Source of the DNA: Methylomonas rosea
GTDB taxonomy: Bacteria; Pseudomonadota; Gammaproteobacteria; Methylococcales; Methylomonadaceae
DNA length: 64,000 bases
Assembly (NCBI RefSeq): GCF_024505055.1
Contig: NZ_JANIBL010000002.1
Span: 1-64,000 of the forward strand
Reading direction: 5' to 3'
Positions within the stretch are counted from its first letter, which is position 1. Every line of letters starts with the position of its first letter. The notes beneath the pieces were generated by a model. That model ran no database searches, had not been told where the DNA came from, and saw only the letters and a program-made list of their open reading frames with translations. The position numbers and the translations under genes were made by a program. This document shows positions 1 to 11,260 of the stretch, piece after piece.

Positions 1-43
1 ATTATATTCAACACTAAAATTAAAAAATTGTTTGGAGTTATTC

Positions 44-460
44 ATGAAAACATCAAATATTATTTACCGATTTATCCGAGTCTCGATTGCCATCGGCTCA
101 ATTGCTTTGTTTTTTAACCCATTGACAGTTCAAGCGTCCGATCACGAGTCGGAATGCTTTAACTCGGTTCAAGGCAAAATCCCTTGGAACGACGATAAGA
201 ATATGAATTGGGAGCCAGAAAACGTGAAACAGCTCTGTGCCGGAACGACCAAGCCAGCCGAACCTGGTGCGTGCTTTCTAAGCGTACTCGACGGCCGGGT
301 GAACTGGGGTAAAGGTATTACTTGGGATTGGCAGAATATAATCAACTTGTGTGCCGGCAGCAATAACGCCAAAAACACAGTCGGTTGCTTTGAGCAAGCG
401 GTGGGAAAAGGCTTAGATTGGCGGGACGCGATATTGTTTTGTCAGCGTGCCGATAAGTAG
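44..460 (+). CDS. Small secreted protein with three Cys-paired repeats
   Basis: I do not recognise a named family. The ATG at 44 is preferred over the TTG at 32 because the GGAG at 34-37 then sits at normal spacing. Residues 1-32 form a signal peptide (Arg-containing start, hydrophobic core, cleavage near VQA-SD), so export to the periplasm or beyond is expected. The mature part is three tandem units of about 30-35 residues. Each opens with CF, carries Gly and Trp in the middle and closes with LC or FC, giving six cysteines that could form one disulfide per unit. The third unit is shorter. Function unknown. The gene lies at the window edge, so its upstream context is not visible. Confidence 0.7.
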   Translation: MKTSNIIYRFIRVSIAIGSIALFFNPLTVQASDHESECFNSVQGKIPWNDDKNMNWEPENVKQLCAGTTKPAEPGACFLSVLDGRVNWGKGITWDWQNIINLCAGSNNAKNTVGCFEQAVGKGLDWRDAILFCQRADK

Positions 461-843
461 TGATTTAAATTTGCTCGTAGGGCGCAATAACCAACGGGCA
501 TTGCGCCGTCTGCTCTAATGCGCCCTACGGCTAAGACCCATTATTAAACAATTCATTTTGTTTAACGGCAAAGCAAGTAACCTCGGTGGACTCGAGGTTT
601 CGAAGGGCAACTCCTTTCATTTACTGATGTGGGATGGTGGTCGGTAAGCTGACGTCTTCTATTCCGCTGATGCTGCATCGAGGCTAGGCGGGCTGCACGG
701 CTCCCGGTACTACGTCTACGTTTTCCACCAAAACCAGTTTTGTTCCCCGTGTTCTCGACAAGCCAATGCCCATTCGCCCAAGTTCACACAAATTCAGCTA
801 GCCCTGCGATAATGATCGGCCTGTCAGTAATCCAGTTGTTTTC
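461..843. other. Intergenic region with several hairpins, no gene
   Basis: This 383-base gap has no convincing reading frame. It begins with a palindromic repeat (476-530). A perfect 8-bp AT-rich hairpin follows (arms 544-551 and 558-565) with no T-run after it, then a 5-bp GC stem at 581-597. The rest, up to the GTG of rep, shows no promoter or Shine-Dalgarno sequence that I can defend. A structured RNA cannot be excluded, but I recognise no known RNA family. Confidence 0.5.
476..530. repeat. Palindromic intergenic repeat (REP/MITE-like)
   Basis: An outer arm CGTAGGGCGCAATA at 476-489 matches the reverse complement of 517-530 at 12 of 14 positions. Inside it, GGCGCAAT (481-488) pairs perfectly with ATTGCGCC (500-507). 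The same segment can therefore fold two ways, as expected for a short interspersed palindrome. No transposase or clear target duplication is visible. Confidence 0.6.
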
Positions 844-2850
<2,007 letters not shown>

Positions 2851-2852
2851 GC

Positions 2853-4193
2853 TTATTGCAGCACCACGAAGAACGCTTCGCCGCCGCGTTGCAGATTGAC
2901 CAGCAAGGGCGCATTCGGGTTGACCACTTGCTTGATTTCGTCCAGATTTCTGACCCGGTAGCGGTTGGCGGTGACGATGATGTCGCCCGGCCGTAAGCCG
3001 GTTTTCCAGGCTTTGGAGTTTTGCTCGACTTTTTCGATCATCACGCCTTCCACCTGATCTTTGGGCGTAACGCCGAGCACGGCACCGCTTAAAGTCGGAT
3101 GCAGTTTATTACCGTCCAGCTCCGGCCGTTTCGGCTTGCCGATGGTGGCTTGCAGCGACTTGCGTTCCTCGCCGCGCATGACTTCCAGGTTGGCGGTGTC
3201 GCCGATTTGCAGCAAACCCACCGCGTTACGAATTTGCGCGCTACCGCCTTTCACGTCCTGACCATTGATGGTCAGAATAATATCGCCCGGTTCCAGGCCG
3301 GCCTTTTCGGCGGGCGATCCGGCTTCCACCCGGCTAACCACCGCGCCATGTTGGCTTTTCAGGGCAAAGGCTTTTACCAGTTCCGGCGTTAAATCTTGAG
3401 TGGTCACGCCCAACAGGCCGCGACGCACTTCGCCGTGCTGAACCAGCGATTCCATCAGCCGAGTCGCCATATTCGAGGGAATCGCGAAACCGATGCCGAC
3501 GTTACCGCCGGTAGGCGCCAGAATCGCGGTGTTCATGCCGACAAATTCGCCGCGTAAATTCACCAAGGCGCCACCCGAGTTACCGGGGTTGATCGAGGCA
3601 TCGGTCTGAATGAAATCTTCGTAGCCTTCGATGCCCAGTCCGGAACGGCCCAGCGCGCTGACGATGCCGGAAGTGACGGTTTGGCCCAGGCCGAACGGGT
3701 TGCCGATGGCGACCACGAAGTCGCCGACTTTCAGTTGGCTGGAGTCGGCAATTTTCAAGGCGCTTAGGTTGTCGGCGGGAATTTGGATCACCGCCACATC
3801 GGCTTCCGGATCGGTGCCCAGCAATTTGGCGTTAAGCTGGCGGCCGTCGCTGAGCGTGACGGTAATCTTGTCGGCTTTATCGATTACATGATTATTGGTC
3901 AACACATAACCTTGATCCTTATCGATAATCACGCCGGAACCCAGGCTGTTTTTTTGCTGTTGCCGCTGGTTTTTGGGGATATTGAAAAAACGCCGAAGCG
4001 CCGGATCGATCATCAACGGATTTTCCTGCACCCGCACATTGGTGGACGTGGAAATGTTGACGACGGCCGGCATACTTTGCTCCAGCATCGGTGCCAGGGA
4101 CGGCAACGGCGCGCCGTCGACTTGTCCGGGCAGGACCGCGCCGGCCTGCCAACTGCTCAGGCCAAACAAGATAATCAGGAATAGTTTGTTCAT
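2853..4193 (-). CDS. degQ: Periplasmic serine protease, DegQ/DegP (HtrA) family
   Basis: A periplasmic protein quality-control protease and chaperone. Starting at the ATG at 4193, the protein has 446 residues with a signal peptide ending near residue 19 (WQAGA). The trypsin-like domain has His102 (TNNHVID), Asp132 (DPEADVAV) and Ser206 (NPGNSGG), a complete triad. Two PDZ domains follow, each with an LEPGD- or LRPGD-type core. The length fits DegQ/DegS-type proteases with two PDZ domains, and the lack of the long Q-linker of DegP favours DegQ. The reading frame stays open to 4325, but that extension has no signal-peptide character and runs into the divergent gene's leader. Confidence 0.93.
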   Translation of the reverse strand: MNKLFLIILFGLSSWQAGAVLPGQVDGAPLPSLAPMLEQSMPAVVNISTSTNVRVQENPLMIDPALRRFFNIPKNQRQQQKNSLGSGVIIDKDQGYVLTNNHVIDKADKITVTLSDGRQLNAKLLGTDPEADVAVIQIPADNLSALKIADSSQLKVGDFVVAIGNPFGLGQTVTSGIVSALGRSGLGIEGYEDFIQTDASINPGNSGGALVNLRGEFVGMNTAILAPTGGNVGIGFAIPSNMATRLMESLVQHGEVRRGLLGVTTQDLTPELVKAFALKSQHGAVVSRVEAGSPAEKAGLEPGDIILTINGQDVKGGSAQIRNAVGLLQIGDTANLEVMRGEERKSLQATIGKPKRPELDGNKLHPTLSGAVLGVTPKDQVEGVMIEKVEQNSKAWKTGLRPGDIIVTANRYRVRNLDEIKQVVNPNAPLLVNLQRGGEAFFVVLQ

Positions 4194-4345
4194 GTTCGTC
4201 ATGGTTTTTGCATTCCAGGCAGTTAAGTTGCCAGCATGGACACGCTGGGTGGCAAAATGTTTCACTGAGAGTTTACTTAATAATCGACTATCATAGATTA
4301 AGTTTTCTTGTTGGTTTCCCTTCACTTTTTATTCGCGACGAGTAC

Positions 4346-5677
4346 GTGGCTGTCGACATCCATTCCGCTGAAGGCCGTGTAATTCGGCAATTAATTCCGC
4401 TATCCACCTTGCCCTTCAGTAAATTTGAGGCGCTGTGCGCACAAATCAAGATAGAGGATGCCGAAGAAGGTCAATTTTTGTTCAAATGCGGTGACGAACG
4501 TAACGATCTGGTTTACTTGATCGACGGTAGCGTGACCTTGCAGACCGATCTGTTAAAGATCGAAACGATCAAGTCGGATAGCCCTTCGGCGCGCTTCGCG
4601 CTGGCGCATCAAATCCCCAGAAAAGTGCATGCGGTTGCGAGTTCCCGAATTCGTTTTTTGCGATTGAATGCTGATATGATGAAATCGGTTCAAGATGTCC
4701 CGTATGAAGAAGCAGAGAGTTTTATGGTAGTTGAAGAGGTGGAGGACAATGACGACTGGATGACGACTTTGTTGAAGTCGCCGGTATTTCGGGCGTTGCC
4801 TCCGGCTAATTTGCAAAAAATTTTGATGGGCATGCAGGAAGTGCGCGTGGATGCCGGCACTGTCATTGTCAATCAAGGTGAGCCGGGCGATTTTTACTAC
4901 ATTATCAAAAGAGGGCAATGCTTGGTGAGCAGGAAGCCGGCACCCAACGCCAAAGAGATTAAGCTGGCGCAACTCAGCGATCAGGATACTTTTGGCGAGG
5001 ATGCGCTGATTTCAGGTGAGCCCCGTAATGTTTCAGTCAGCGCATTGACCGATGTCTGCCTGTTGCGTTTGGGTAAGGAGCAGTTTCTGACCTTGATCAA
5101 GCAGCCGACGCTTAAATACATCAGCTACAAAGACGCCCAGGATTTAGTGGCCAAGGGTGCCGATCTGATTGATGTGCGCGAGCCCGATGTATATAAGCCC
5201 AAGCATCTGCCGTTCAGCATCAATCTGCCGTTTTTTTCCTTGCGCATGCAGCTAAAAACCTTGAATCGGCAGCATCCCATCGTAGTGGTTTGCCAGAACG
5301 GCAAGATTAGCGAAACAGCAGCTTTCATCCTGATGCGACATAAATTCAATGCGCTGATTTTAAGCGGCGGTATCGACAGCATTAACCCGGATGAGCTGAA
5401 AGCGCCCTCGTCATTTCCGATCGACGACGGTATTGAGACGAGTAATTTTAGAGGGACTGGCGGGGAGAGCGAGACGAATCACTCGTTCACCGAGCAATCC
5501 TCAATACAAGACGATATGGAACGTTTACGGCGTTTTCTGCAACAACTTAAAACCAAATACAATATTTTGGAAGCTGAGAAAAAGGCTTTAGAGATGAAAT
5601 ATTTGGCGCTTGCCAAGTTTACGGAATCGTTAAAAGCCGAACTGGAAGCGATGAAGAAAGCCGGTGGCGGTGGCTAG
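4346..5677 (+). CDS. Cyclic-nucleotide-binding / rhodanese-domain protein with C-terminal coiled coil
   Basis: A predicted cytoplasmic signalling protein of 443 residues from the GTG at 4346; the frame stays open further upstream, but no Shine-Dalgarno sequence supports an earlier start. An N-terminal cNMP-binding-like fold looks degenerate. A second, better one follows (GEPGDFYYII, FGEDALISGEPR), including the Gly-Glu and Arg positions of a phosphate-binding cassette. Next comes a rhodanese domain with a DVREPD motif and a candidate catalytic Cys in VVVCQNG. The tail is a Ser/Thr-rich linker plus a heptad-type coiled coil ending in GGGG. There is no helix-turn-helix, so it is not a CRP-type regulator. 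Divergent from degQ across 152 bases. Confidence 0.75.
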   Translation: MAVDIHSAEGRVIRQLIPLSTLPFSKFEALCAQIKIEDAEEGQFLFKCGDERNDLVYLIDGSVTLQTDLLKIETIKSDSPSARFALAHQIPRKVHAVASSRIRFLRLNADMMKSVQDVPYEEAESFMVVEEVEDNDDWMTTLLKSPVFRALPPANLQKILMGMQEVRVDAGTVIVNQGEPGDFYYIIKRGQCLVSRKPAPNAKEIKLAQLSDQDTFGEDALISGEPRNVSVSALTDVCLLRLGKEQFLTLIKQPTLKYISYKDAQDLVAKGADLIDVREPDVYKPKHLPFSINLPFFSLRMQLKTLNRQHPIVVVCQNGKISETAAFILMRHKFNALILSGGIDSINPDELKAPSSFPIDDGIETSNFRGTGGESETNHSFTEQSSIQDDMERLRRFLQQLKTKYNILEAEKKALEMKYLALAKFTESLKAELEAMKKAGGGG

Positions 5678-5734
5678 TCGGACAAAACCTTGGCTAGCCC
5701 GCCAACGCCTAAAAGCGGATCAATAAAACGCTGA

Positions 5735-5890
5735 TTATTTGATTTTGGCTTCTTTGTACATCACATGCTTACGAACGACGGGATCAAATTTTTTGATCTC
5801 CATTTTTTCAGGCATGGTTTTTTTGTTTTTGGTGGTTGTATAGAAATGGCCGGTGCCTTCGCTAGATACCAATTTGATTTTGTCGCGCAT
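5735..5890 (-). CDS. rpmG: 50S ribosomal protein L33
   Basis: A 51-residue basic protein beginning [19 protein letters not shown] and ending YKEAKIK, the standard length and sequence of bacterial L33. It lacks the zinc-binding CXXC pairs, so it is the zinc-independent form. AGGAGA lies upstream of the ATG at normal spacing. It follows rpmB by 11 bases on the same strand and is surely co-transcribed with it, the usual rpmB-rpmG pair. Confidence 0.97.
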   Translation of the reverse strand: MRDKIKLVSSEGTGHFYTTTKNKKTMPEKMEIKKFDPVVRKHVMYKEAKIK

Positions 5891-5901
5891 GTTCAGTCTC
5901 C

Positions 5902-6138
5902 TTAAAATTGTTCGCCGCGTTTACGCATATCGGCCAGAACAGCATCAATGCCGTTTTTGTCGATGATACGCATACCTTTGGAAGATACTCTCAAACGAAC
6001 CCAACGGTTTTCGCTTTCAACCCAGAATCTGTGGTGGTGCAGATTAGGCGTGAAACGTCTTTTGGTTCTGTTCATCGCGTGTGAAACGTTGTGCCCGCTT
6101 ACCGGGCGTTTACCTGTTACTTGGCATACTCTGGACAT
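5902..6138 (-). CDS. rpmB: 50S ribosomal protein L28
   Basis: A 78-residue protein starting [20 protein letters not shown], typical of L28 in length and sequence. The frame remains open another 67 codons upstream, but the ATG at 6138 has a GAGG Shine-Dalgarno sequence and gives the family length. It is the first gene of the rpmB-rpmG pair. The 139-base gap to gshB must hold divergent promoters; an AT-rich TATAAA-like box lies on this strand near 6180, but I would not assign it firmly. Confidence 0.97.
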   Translation of the reverse strand: MSRVCQVTGKRPVSGHNVSHAMNRTKRRFTPNLHHHRFWVESENRWVRLRVSSKGMRIIDKNGIDAVLADMRKRGEQF

Positions 6139-6277
6139 GACTACCTCAATGCGAGCTTTTAATTCAAAATAGCCGCGCTTTATATCAAAAAAACTTTTGT
6201 TGGTAAACAACAGCCTGCAAAATAAATTTGATAAAATCGTTTTTATTTCCACTTGCTTCGGATAACACAGGACTTTA

Positions 6278-7228
6278 ATGGCTATCAAACTCGGCATGGT
6301 CATGGACCCCATCGGCCAAATCAATATCAAAAAGGACACCAGTTTCGCGATGCTGCTGGAAGCTCAGGCGCGCGGGTGGGAGCTGCATTACATGGAGTTG
6401 TCCGACCTGTTCATGCGCAACGGCGACGCATATGCCCGTTCCCGCGTGCTGGAAGTAGAACGCGACGAAAAGCAATGGCATCGGTTTCTCGGTGAACAGC
6501 AAATCGCCTTGTCCGAATTGGACACGATCATCATGCGCAAGGATCCCCCCTTCAACCAAGAATATATTTACGCCACTTACATGCTGGAACAGGCTGAGCG
6601 GCAAGGCGTTTATGTGGTCAACAAGCCGCAATCGCTGCGCGACGCCAACGAAAAAATGTTCACGGCCTGGTTTCCGCAATGTTGCACCGACACCTTGGTG
6701 GCCAGAGATCCCCAAAAAATTCGTGATTTTCTGCAAGAGCACAAGGAAATCATCCTGAAGCCATTGGACGGCATGGGCGGCGCATCGATCTTTTACGTGC
6801 GGGAAAACGACCCCAATCTGAGTGTGATTCTGGAAACCATGACCCAGCACGGCAGCAGTTACATCATGGCGCAAAAATATCTGCCTGCAGTAAGAGACGG
6901 CGACAAACGGATTCTCGTGGTCAATGGCGAACCGGTGCCTTATTGTCTGGCGCGGATTCCGGCCAGCGGCGAGAGCCGTGGCAATCTGGCTGCCGGCGGC
7001 CGTGGTGAGGGCCGGCCTTTGAGTGATCGTGATCGCTGGATTGCCGAACAGGTGGGGCCGACCTTGCGCGAAAAAGGTCTGATATTTGTTGGTTTGGATG
7101 TAATTGGCGACTATCTGACTGAAGTGAATGTCACCAGCCCGACCTGCGTACAGGAGTTGGATAAGCAGTTCGGCATCAATATTAGCGCGCAATTAATGGA
7201 TCACATCGCCGCCAAATGCCAGGCCTGA
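6278..7228 (+). CDS. gshB: Glutathione synthetase
   Basis: Catalyses ATP-dependent joining of glycine to gamma-glutamylcysteine, the second step of glutathione synthesis, in the cytoplasm. The 316-residue length and the start [20 protein letters not shown] are typical. The ATP-grasp part is visible in [12 protein letters not shown], the [11 protein letters not shown] strand and the C-terminal EVNVTSPTC metal/substrate motif. AGGA lies six bases before the ATG. It opens a tight run (one base to the tonB-like gene) whose order gshB-tonB-yqgE-ruvX-pyrR-pyrB matches Pseudomonas. Confidence 0.97.
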   Translation: MAIKLGMVMDPIGQINIKKDTSFAMLLEAQARGWELHYMELSDLFMRNGDAYARSRVLEVERDEKQWHRFLGEQQIALSELDTIIMRKDPPFNQEYIYATYMLEQAERQGVYVVNKPQSLRDANEKMFTAWFPQCCTDTLVARDPQKIRDFLQEHKEIILKPLDGMGGASIFYVRENDPNLSVILETMTQHGSSYIMAQKYLPAVRDGDKRILVVNGEPVPYCLARIPASGESRGNLAAGGRGEGRPLSDRDRWIAEQVGPTLREKGLIFVGLDVIGDYLTEVNVTSPTCVQELDKQFGINISAQLMDHIAAKCQA

Positions 7229-7229
7229 T

Positions 7230-8123
7230 ATGCACACGCAGGAATTGACTCCCACGCCGCTGTCTCAAGGCGACTCGCTACTGACGGCTTTGTTTGTGGC
7301 GGCGGTGCTGCACGTAATCGTGTTGCTGGGGGTCAATTTCACCGCGCCGCAACCGCCCAAAATTAACCGTTCGATTGAAATAACCGTTGCCCATGCGCCA
7401 GTGAAAAAGGCGCCCAAGGATGCGAAACATCTGGCTGCCGAACATCAAATTGGTGCCGGCGAGGAAACGCGCAATCCGGAGCCGCCGCAGCAAAAAATAG
7501 CTACGCAGGAACAAACGATCAGCCCGCCGGTAAAGAAAGTCATACCGCATCCCGTAGTTCCGCAAGTCAAGCCCGTCGCCGAAAAGTTGCTTACCCAAGC
7601 CAAGGCGCCGGTTAAGGTGGTGACGGAACCCGAGCAACCGGTGGAATTACCGGAAGCCGTTGAAATGAATGAATCCACCCCCAAATTATCGCCTGAAGCG
7701 CTTCAGCAACAAATCACCCAACTCGGCGAGCGCATCAGGAACACCCAGCAAAGCGCGCAAGATACTAAAATTAAATTCGTCAACTCGATTAGCACGCATA
7801 AGTATCTGGCAGCGCAATATGTAAAGGATTGGGAGGACAAGGTTGAGCGCACCGGCAATCTGAATTATCCTGAAGCCGCGCGCAAAAAAGGCGTTTCGCA
7901 ATCCTTGACCATGGATGTTGGGATCAATGCCGACGGCAGTATTTACAGCATGCGAATTGTCCGGTCTTCCGGCAATTCCGCACTGGATGACGCCGCGAAA
8001 CGTATTGTGAAGATGAGCGCGCCATTTGCCGCTTTACCCGATGATTTGTTGAGAGAAGTGAACGTTTTGGTGATTACCAGGGTCTGGAAATTCTCAGACG
8101 AAACCGGCATGACTGCCCGCTAG
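7230..8123 (+). CDS. TonB-family energy-transducing protein
   Basis: A 297-residue protein with the TonB layout: a short cytoplasmic N terminus, one membrane anchor at about residues 17-37, a long Pro/Lys/Glu-rich periplasmic spacer, a short coiled segment, and a C-terminal TonB domain (NYPEAARKKG, then the VRSSGNSALDDAA segment). TonB proteins pass proton-motive energy from ExbB/ExbD to outer-membrane receptors. No exbB or exbD is nearby. The equivalent gene at this locus in Pseudomonas aeruginosa is tonB3, linked to twitching motility, so an iron-uptake role should not be assumed. Sits one base after gshB. Confidence 0.88.
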   Translation: MHTQELTPTPLSQGDSLLTALFVAAVLHVIVLLGVNFTAPQPPKINRSIEITVAHAPVKKAPKDAKHLAAEHQIGAGEETRNPEPPQQKIATQEQTISPPVKKVIPHPVVPQVKPVAEKLLTQAKAPVKVVTEPEQPVELPEAVEMNESTPKLSPEALQQQITQLGERIRNTQQSAQDTKIKFVNSISTHKYLAAQYVKDWEDKVERTGNLNYPEAARKKGVSQSLTMDVGINADGSIYSMRIVRSSGNSALDDAAKRIVKMSAPFAALPDDLLREVNVLVITRVWKFSDETGMTAR

Positions 8124-8139
8124 CCCATACAGCACTCCA

Positions 8140-8706
8140 ATGACAGACGTTACTTATTTAAATAACCAGTTTTTGATTGCGATGCCCGGCCTGGCCGACC
8201 CGCATTTTTTCCACACGGTGACTTACCTGTGCCAGCACAACGAAGAAGGTGCGCTTGGCATTGTCATCAATCGACCGACCGGCATGAAGTTACGCGATAT
8301 TTTCGAGCAAATGGGGATTAAAACCGAGCTGGAAAATGTGCTGGAAACCCCGGTGTTTGCTGGCGGTCCGGTACAGCAGGAACGCGGCTTCGTGATTCAC
8401 GATGCCTGTGAACAACGCTGGGATTCCAGCATCAGCACCGCCGAGAATATCACCCTGACCAGTTCCCGCGACATTCTCGAAGCGATCGCCGAAGGTAAAG
8501 GCCCCAGTCATTATCTAATCGCGCTGGGTTACGCCGGCTGGGGTAGCGGTCAACTGGAGAAGGAAATGGTCGAAAATGCCTGGCTGAATACGCCTTGCGG
8601 TGAAGCGATACTCTACGAAACCCCCATCAGCCAACGCTGGAATGCCGCGGCCGGACAGTTGGGTATCGATATTAACCGCCTGACCACGCCGGCAGGCCAT
8701 GGTTAA
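8140..8706 (+). CDS. yqgE: YqgE/AlgH family protein (UPF0301)
   Basis: A 188-residue protein of the conserved YqgE/AlgH family. Hallmarks are FLIAMPGLADPHFFHTVTYL near the N terminus, GIVINRPTG, the VFAGGPVQQERGFVIH segment and GYAGWGSGQLE. The molecular function is not settled; AlgH was named for an effect on alginate in Pseudomonas. It overlaps ruvX by eight bases, implying translational coupling. The yqgE-ruvX pair is one of the most conserved neighbourhoods in gammaproteobacteria. Confidence 0.94.
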   Translation: MTDVTYLNNQFLIAMPGLADPHFFHTVTYLCQHNEEGALGIVINRPTGMKLRDIFEQMGIKTELENVLETPVFAGGPVQQERGFVIHDACEQRWDSSISTAENITLTSSRDILEAIAEGKGPSHYLIALGYAGWGSGQLEKEMVENAWLNTPCGEAILYETPISQRWNAAAGQLGIDINRLTTPAGHG

Positions 8707-9145
8707 GGTCGATCCGCTGGCGGCAAAGTTCAGCAGCGATGCGTATTTAGGGTTTGATTTCGGCAATAAAAAAATCGGCGTTGCGGTGGGACATGCCGGC
8801 ACCGGTATAGCCAGTCCGCTGCAAACCATACCGTCGCTTAACCAAGTGCCGAACTGGCATAAAATCGGTCAGCTGATTGCGGAATGGCGGCCCTTAGGCT
8901 TGGTGGTCGGCATTTCCCGGCAACAAGATGGCTCGGATAACGTGATTACCCCGCGCATGCAAAAGTTCTGCCGCCAGCTCAATGGTCGTTACAATTTGCC
9001 GGTGCATCAAATCGATGAAACGCTAACCACGTTTGCCGCCAAGCAGATGCTGTTCGACGACCTGAAAGTCAGTGCTGCTAAACTGTGGGCAGTGCAAGAT
9101 CAACTGGCCGCCCAGATAATTCTGCAAAGCTGGTTTGATAAGTAA
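8699..9145 (+). CDS. ruvX: Holliday junction resolvase-like RNase, YqgF/RuvX
   Basis: A 148-residue member of the YqgF family, an RNase H-like fold implicated in 16S rRNA 5'-end maturation and earlier proposed as a Holliday junction resolvase. The first catalytic Asp is in GFDFGNKKIGVAVG, the middle motif is LVVGISRQQDGS, and the acidic pair is in HQIDETLTT. The N terminus is about ten residues longer than usual because the start codon lies inside yqgE. A 101-base gap separates it from pyrR. Confidence 0.95.
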   Translation: MVKVDPLAAKFSSDAYLGFDFGNKKIGVAVGHAGTGIASPLQTIPSLNQVPNWHKIGQLIAEWRPLGLVVGISRQQDGSDNVITPRMQKFCRQLNGRYNLPVHQIDETLTTFAAKQMLFDDLKVSAAKLWAVQDQLAAQIILQSWFDK

Positions 9146-9246
9146 AAAGACGAAAACGGTTTTACAGTCACACAGCCTGTTTATCCTGTTGCTTTCGCCT
9201 TTTTCCCGAATTTTATAACAATAACAAGATTCCCCCTGTAGCCGTC

Positions 9247-9768
9247 ATGCCAATCGCCACTCTGAACATCGATATCCTGCTCGACACTCTGGAAGCCGCG
9301 ATTCGCCGGCAGATTAGCGAGCGCAAGCTGAATAATCCCTTACTGATCGGCATCCATAGCGGCGGGGCCTGGATCGCGCGGCATATGCATCAACGCTTAG
9401 GTATGAGCGAACCCTTGGGCATGCTGGACATCACTTTTTATCGTGACGATTTCTCGCAAATCGGCATGCATCCCAAGGTTAAGACTAGCCAACTGCCGCC
9501 GCATCTGGAAGGCCGCGACATCATCTTGATCGACGATGTGTTTTACACCGGCCGCACCATCCGCGCTGCCCTGAACGAGATTTTCGATTACGGCCGCCCC
9601 AACCAAGTGGTGCTGGCGGTATTGATCGAACGCAACGGCCGGCAGATTCCGCTGCAACCGGATTGTCATGGCGTCCGCATCGATCTGGCCGGCGACCAGC
9701 GCATCAAACTGACCGGCCCCGACCCATTGGGCATCGAGATTCAATCCCCACAAGTGGTGGCGGCATGA
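9247..9768 (+). CDS. pyrR: PyrR bifunctional protein (pyrimidine operon regulator / uracil phosphoribosyltransferase)
   Basis: A type I phosphoribosyltransferase fold of 173 residues. The PRPP-binding loop is [19 protein letters not shown], preceded by the [13 protein letters not shown] strand and the flexible TFYRDD hood segment. In Bacillus PyrR controls attenuation of the pyr operon; in proteobacteria its regulatory role is less uniform. I saw no convincing anti-terminator/terminator pair in the 101-base leader, so attenuation here is unproven. pyrB begins inside its stop codon (ATGA overlap). Confidence 0.93.
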   Translation: MPIATLNIDILLDTLEAAIRRQISERKLNNPLLIGIHSGGAWIARHMHQRLGMSEPLGMLDITFYRDDFSQIGMHPKVKTSQLPPHLEGRDIILIDDVFYTGRTIRAALNEIFDYGRPNQVVLAVLIERNGRQIPLQPDCHGVRIDLAGDQRIKLTGPDPLGIEIQSPQVVAA

Positions 9769-10715
9769 CCCGACATATTCAGCTTACCGAACAGGGTAAG
9801 CTCAAGCATTTTCTGACTATTGAAGGCCTGGACAAACAGCTACTGACCGAGATTCTGGATACCGCCGAATCGTTTGCCGGCATGTCCGAACATCAAGTCA
9901 AAAAAGTGCCCCTGCTGCGCGGCAAGACCATCGTCAACCTGTTTTTCGAAAACAGCACCCGCACCCGCACCACCTTTGAACTGGCAGCCACCCGGCTGTC
10001 GGCAGACGTGCTGAGCATGAATATCGCCACCTCCGCCACCTCGAAAGGCGAGAGCCTGCTGGATACCATCCATAACCTGGAAGCAATGCATGTGGACATG
10101 TTTGTGGTTCGCCATGCCCTCAGTGGCGCCGCGCATTTCATCGCCCAACACACCGCACCGCACATCAGCGTGATCAATGCCGGCGACGGCCAGCACGCCC
10201 ATCCCACCCAGGCGATGTTGGATATGTTCACGATCCGGCAACATAAGAAACAATTCGAGGGTCTGAAAGTGGCTATCGTCGGTGACATTCTGCATTCGCG
10301 GGTCGCGCGCTCGCAGATTCTGGCTTTAAACACCTTGGGTGTTGCGGAAGTGCGGGTGATTGCGCCAAAGACATTGCTACCGGCGCAAGTCAAAACCATG
10401 GGCGTAATACCCATGCATGACATGGACGAAGGCTTGGATGATGTGGATGTGGTGATTATGTTGCGATTACAAAAAGAGCGGATGAATTCGGCATTTTTGC
10501 CCAGCGAAAGTGAATTTTTCCGCTGCTTCGGTCTGACCGAAGCCAAGCTTAAACGCGCCAAAGCCGATGCTATCGTAATGCACCCTGGACCAATCAATCG
10601 GGGCGTAGAGATTGCCTCCAGCGTCGCGGACGGCCCGCAATCGGTGATTTTGCAGCAAGTCAGCAATGGTGTGGCGGTCAGGATGGCAATCATGTCGATG
10701 GCGATGCACAACTAA
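9765..10715 (+). CDS. pyrB: Aspartate carbamoyltransferase, catalytic subunit
   Basis: Condenses carbamoyl phosphate with aspartate, the committed step of pyrimidine synthesis. The ATG at 9765 overlaps the pyrR stop and gives 316 residues; the frame stays open 34 codons upstream but that part codes nothing family-like. The carbamoyl-phosphate loop [12 protein letters not shown], the [10 protein letters not shown] helix, [11 protein letters not shown], and the late [11 protein letters not shown] loop are all present. No pyrI regulatory subunit is nearby. Instead a PyrC'-like gene follows, which fits the class A (Pseudomonas-type) ATCase built from PyrB and an inactive dihydroorotase homologue. 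Confidence 0.97.
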   Translation: MTRHIQLTEQGKLKHFLTIEGLDKQLLTEILDTAESFAGMSEHQVKKVPLLRGKTIVNLFFENSTRTRTTFELAATRLSADVLSMNIATSATSKGESLLDTIHNLEAMHVDMFVVRHALSGAAHFIAQHTAPHISVINAGDGQHAHPTQAMLDMFTIRQHKKQFEGLKVAIVGDILHSRVARSQILALNTLGVAEVRVIAPKTLLPAQVKTMGVIPMHDMDEGLDDVDVVIMLRLQKERMNSAFLPSESEFFRCFGLTEAKLKRAKADAIVMHPGPINRGVEIASSVADGPQSVILQQVSNGVAVRMAIMSMAMHN

Positions 10716-10773
10716 CCCGATAACGGATGAATGAACTGCTTGAGCTCAAGAGCGCCTATAAACTCAAAATACT

Positions 10774-11187
10774 ATGAAGCCCTACATCGCAATTATTTGG
10801 TGGGTAGCGACTTATTTGCTTCCTTCGTATTTGGAGGCGAATTCATGCCTTCACTATGGCGAAAACCCTGTCATGCTCGCTGGCACGCTTGAAATTCAAT
10901 CTTTCTACGGGCCACCAAACTATGGTGAGACTCCGAGACTTGATGCTAACGAAACGCAAGCTATATTGCGATTGAGTGCGCCTATTTGCGTGGAGGCAAA
11001 TCCAGCTCTTTACGCAGAAAAGGAACAACATCAAACCCAGGTGACAGTTGTGCCGTTAAAAAACGAAAACCTAAAGGACTATGATGGAAAACAAACTAGG
11101 GTTAAAGGCAGACTTTTCCATGCGGTTACCGGACATCATCACACAGCAGTTTTAGTAGAGATAGAGCGCATCGAGATTCTTAAATGA
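10774..11187 (+). CDS. DUF4431-type exported protein
   Basis: A 137-residue protein with a probable signal peptide (hydrophobic residues 5-20, cleavage near LEA-NSC). The C-terminal half has features I associate with DUF4431: a LRLSAPICV strand, then a Gly-Lys turn and the RVKGRLFHAVTGHHHTAVLV segment. Function unknown. It splits pyrB from pyrC', which are normally adjacent, and its codon use and base composition look more AT-rich than its neighbours. This suggests a later insertion. There is no strong Shine-Dalgarno sequence. It could use the pyr promoter or its own. Confidence 0.65.
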   Translation: MKPYIAIIWWVATYLLPSYLEANSCLHYGENPVMLAGTLEIQSFYGPPNYGETPRLDANETQAILRLSAPICVEANPALYAEKEQHQTQVTVVPLKNENLKDYDGKQTRVKGRLFHAVTGHHHTAVLVEIERIEILK

Positions 11188-11260
11188 GTAATCAGTACCA
11201 TTGCTTATCCAGCCGACACCATGAGAAAAATAGGTGTGAATTACGTTTAGGCGTTCTGCC

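Noticed and set aside
4194-4325. Longer N terminus for the DegQ-type protease
   Set aside because: The extension precedes an obvious signal peptide and would overlap the divergent gene's leader.
6275-7192. 305-codon open frame on the minus strand opposite gshB
   Set aside because: It mirrors almost the whole gshB gene, has no family motifs and no Shine-Dalgarno sequence; a shadow of a conserved gene.
9146-9246. PyrR-type attenuator in front of pyrR
   Set aside because: No mutually exclusive stems with a T-run could be found in the 101 bases.
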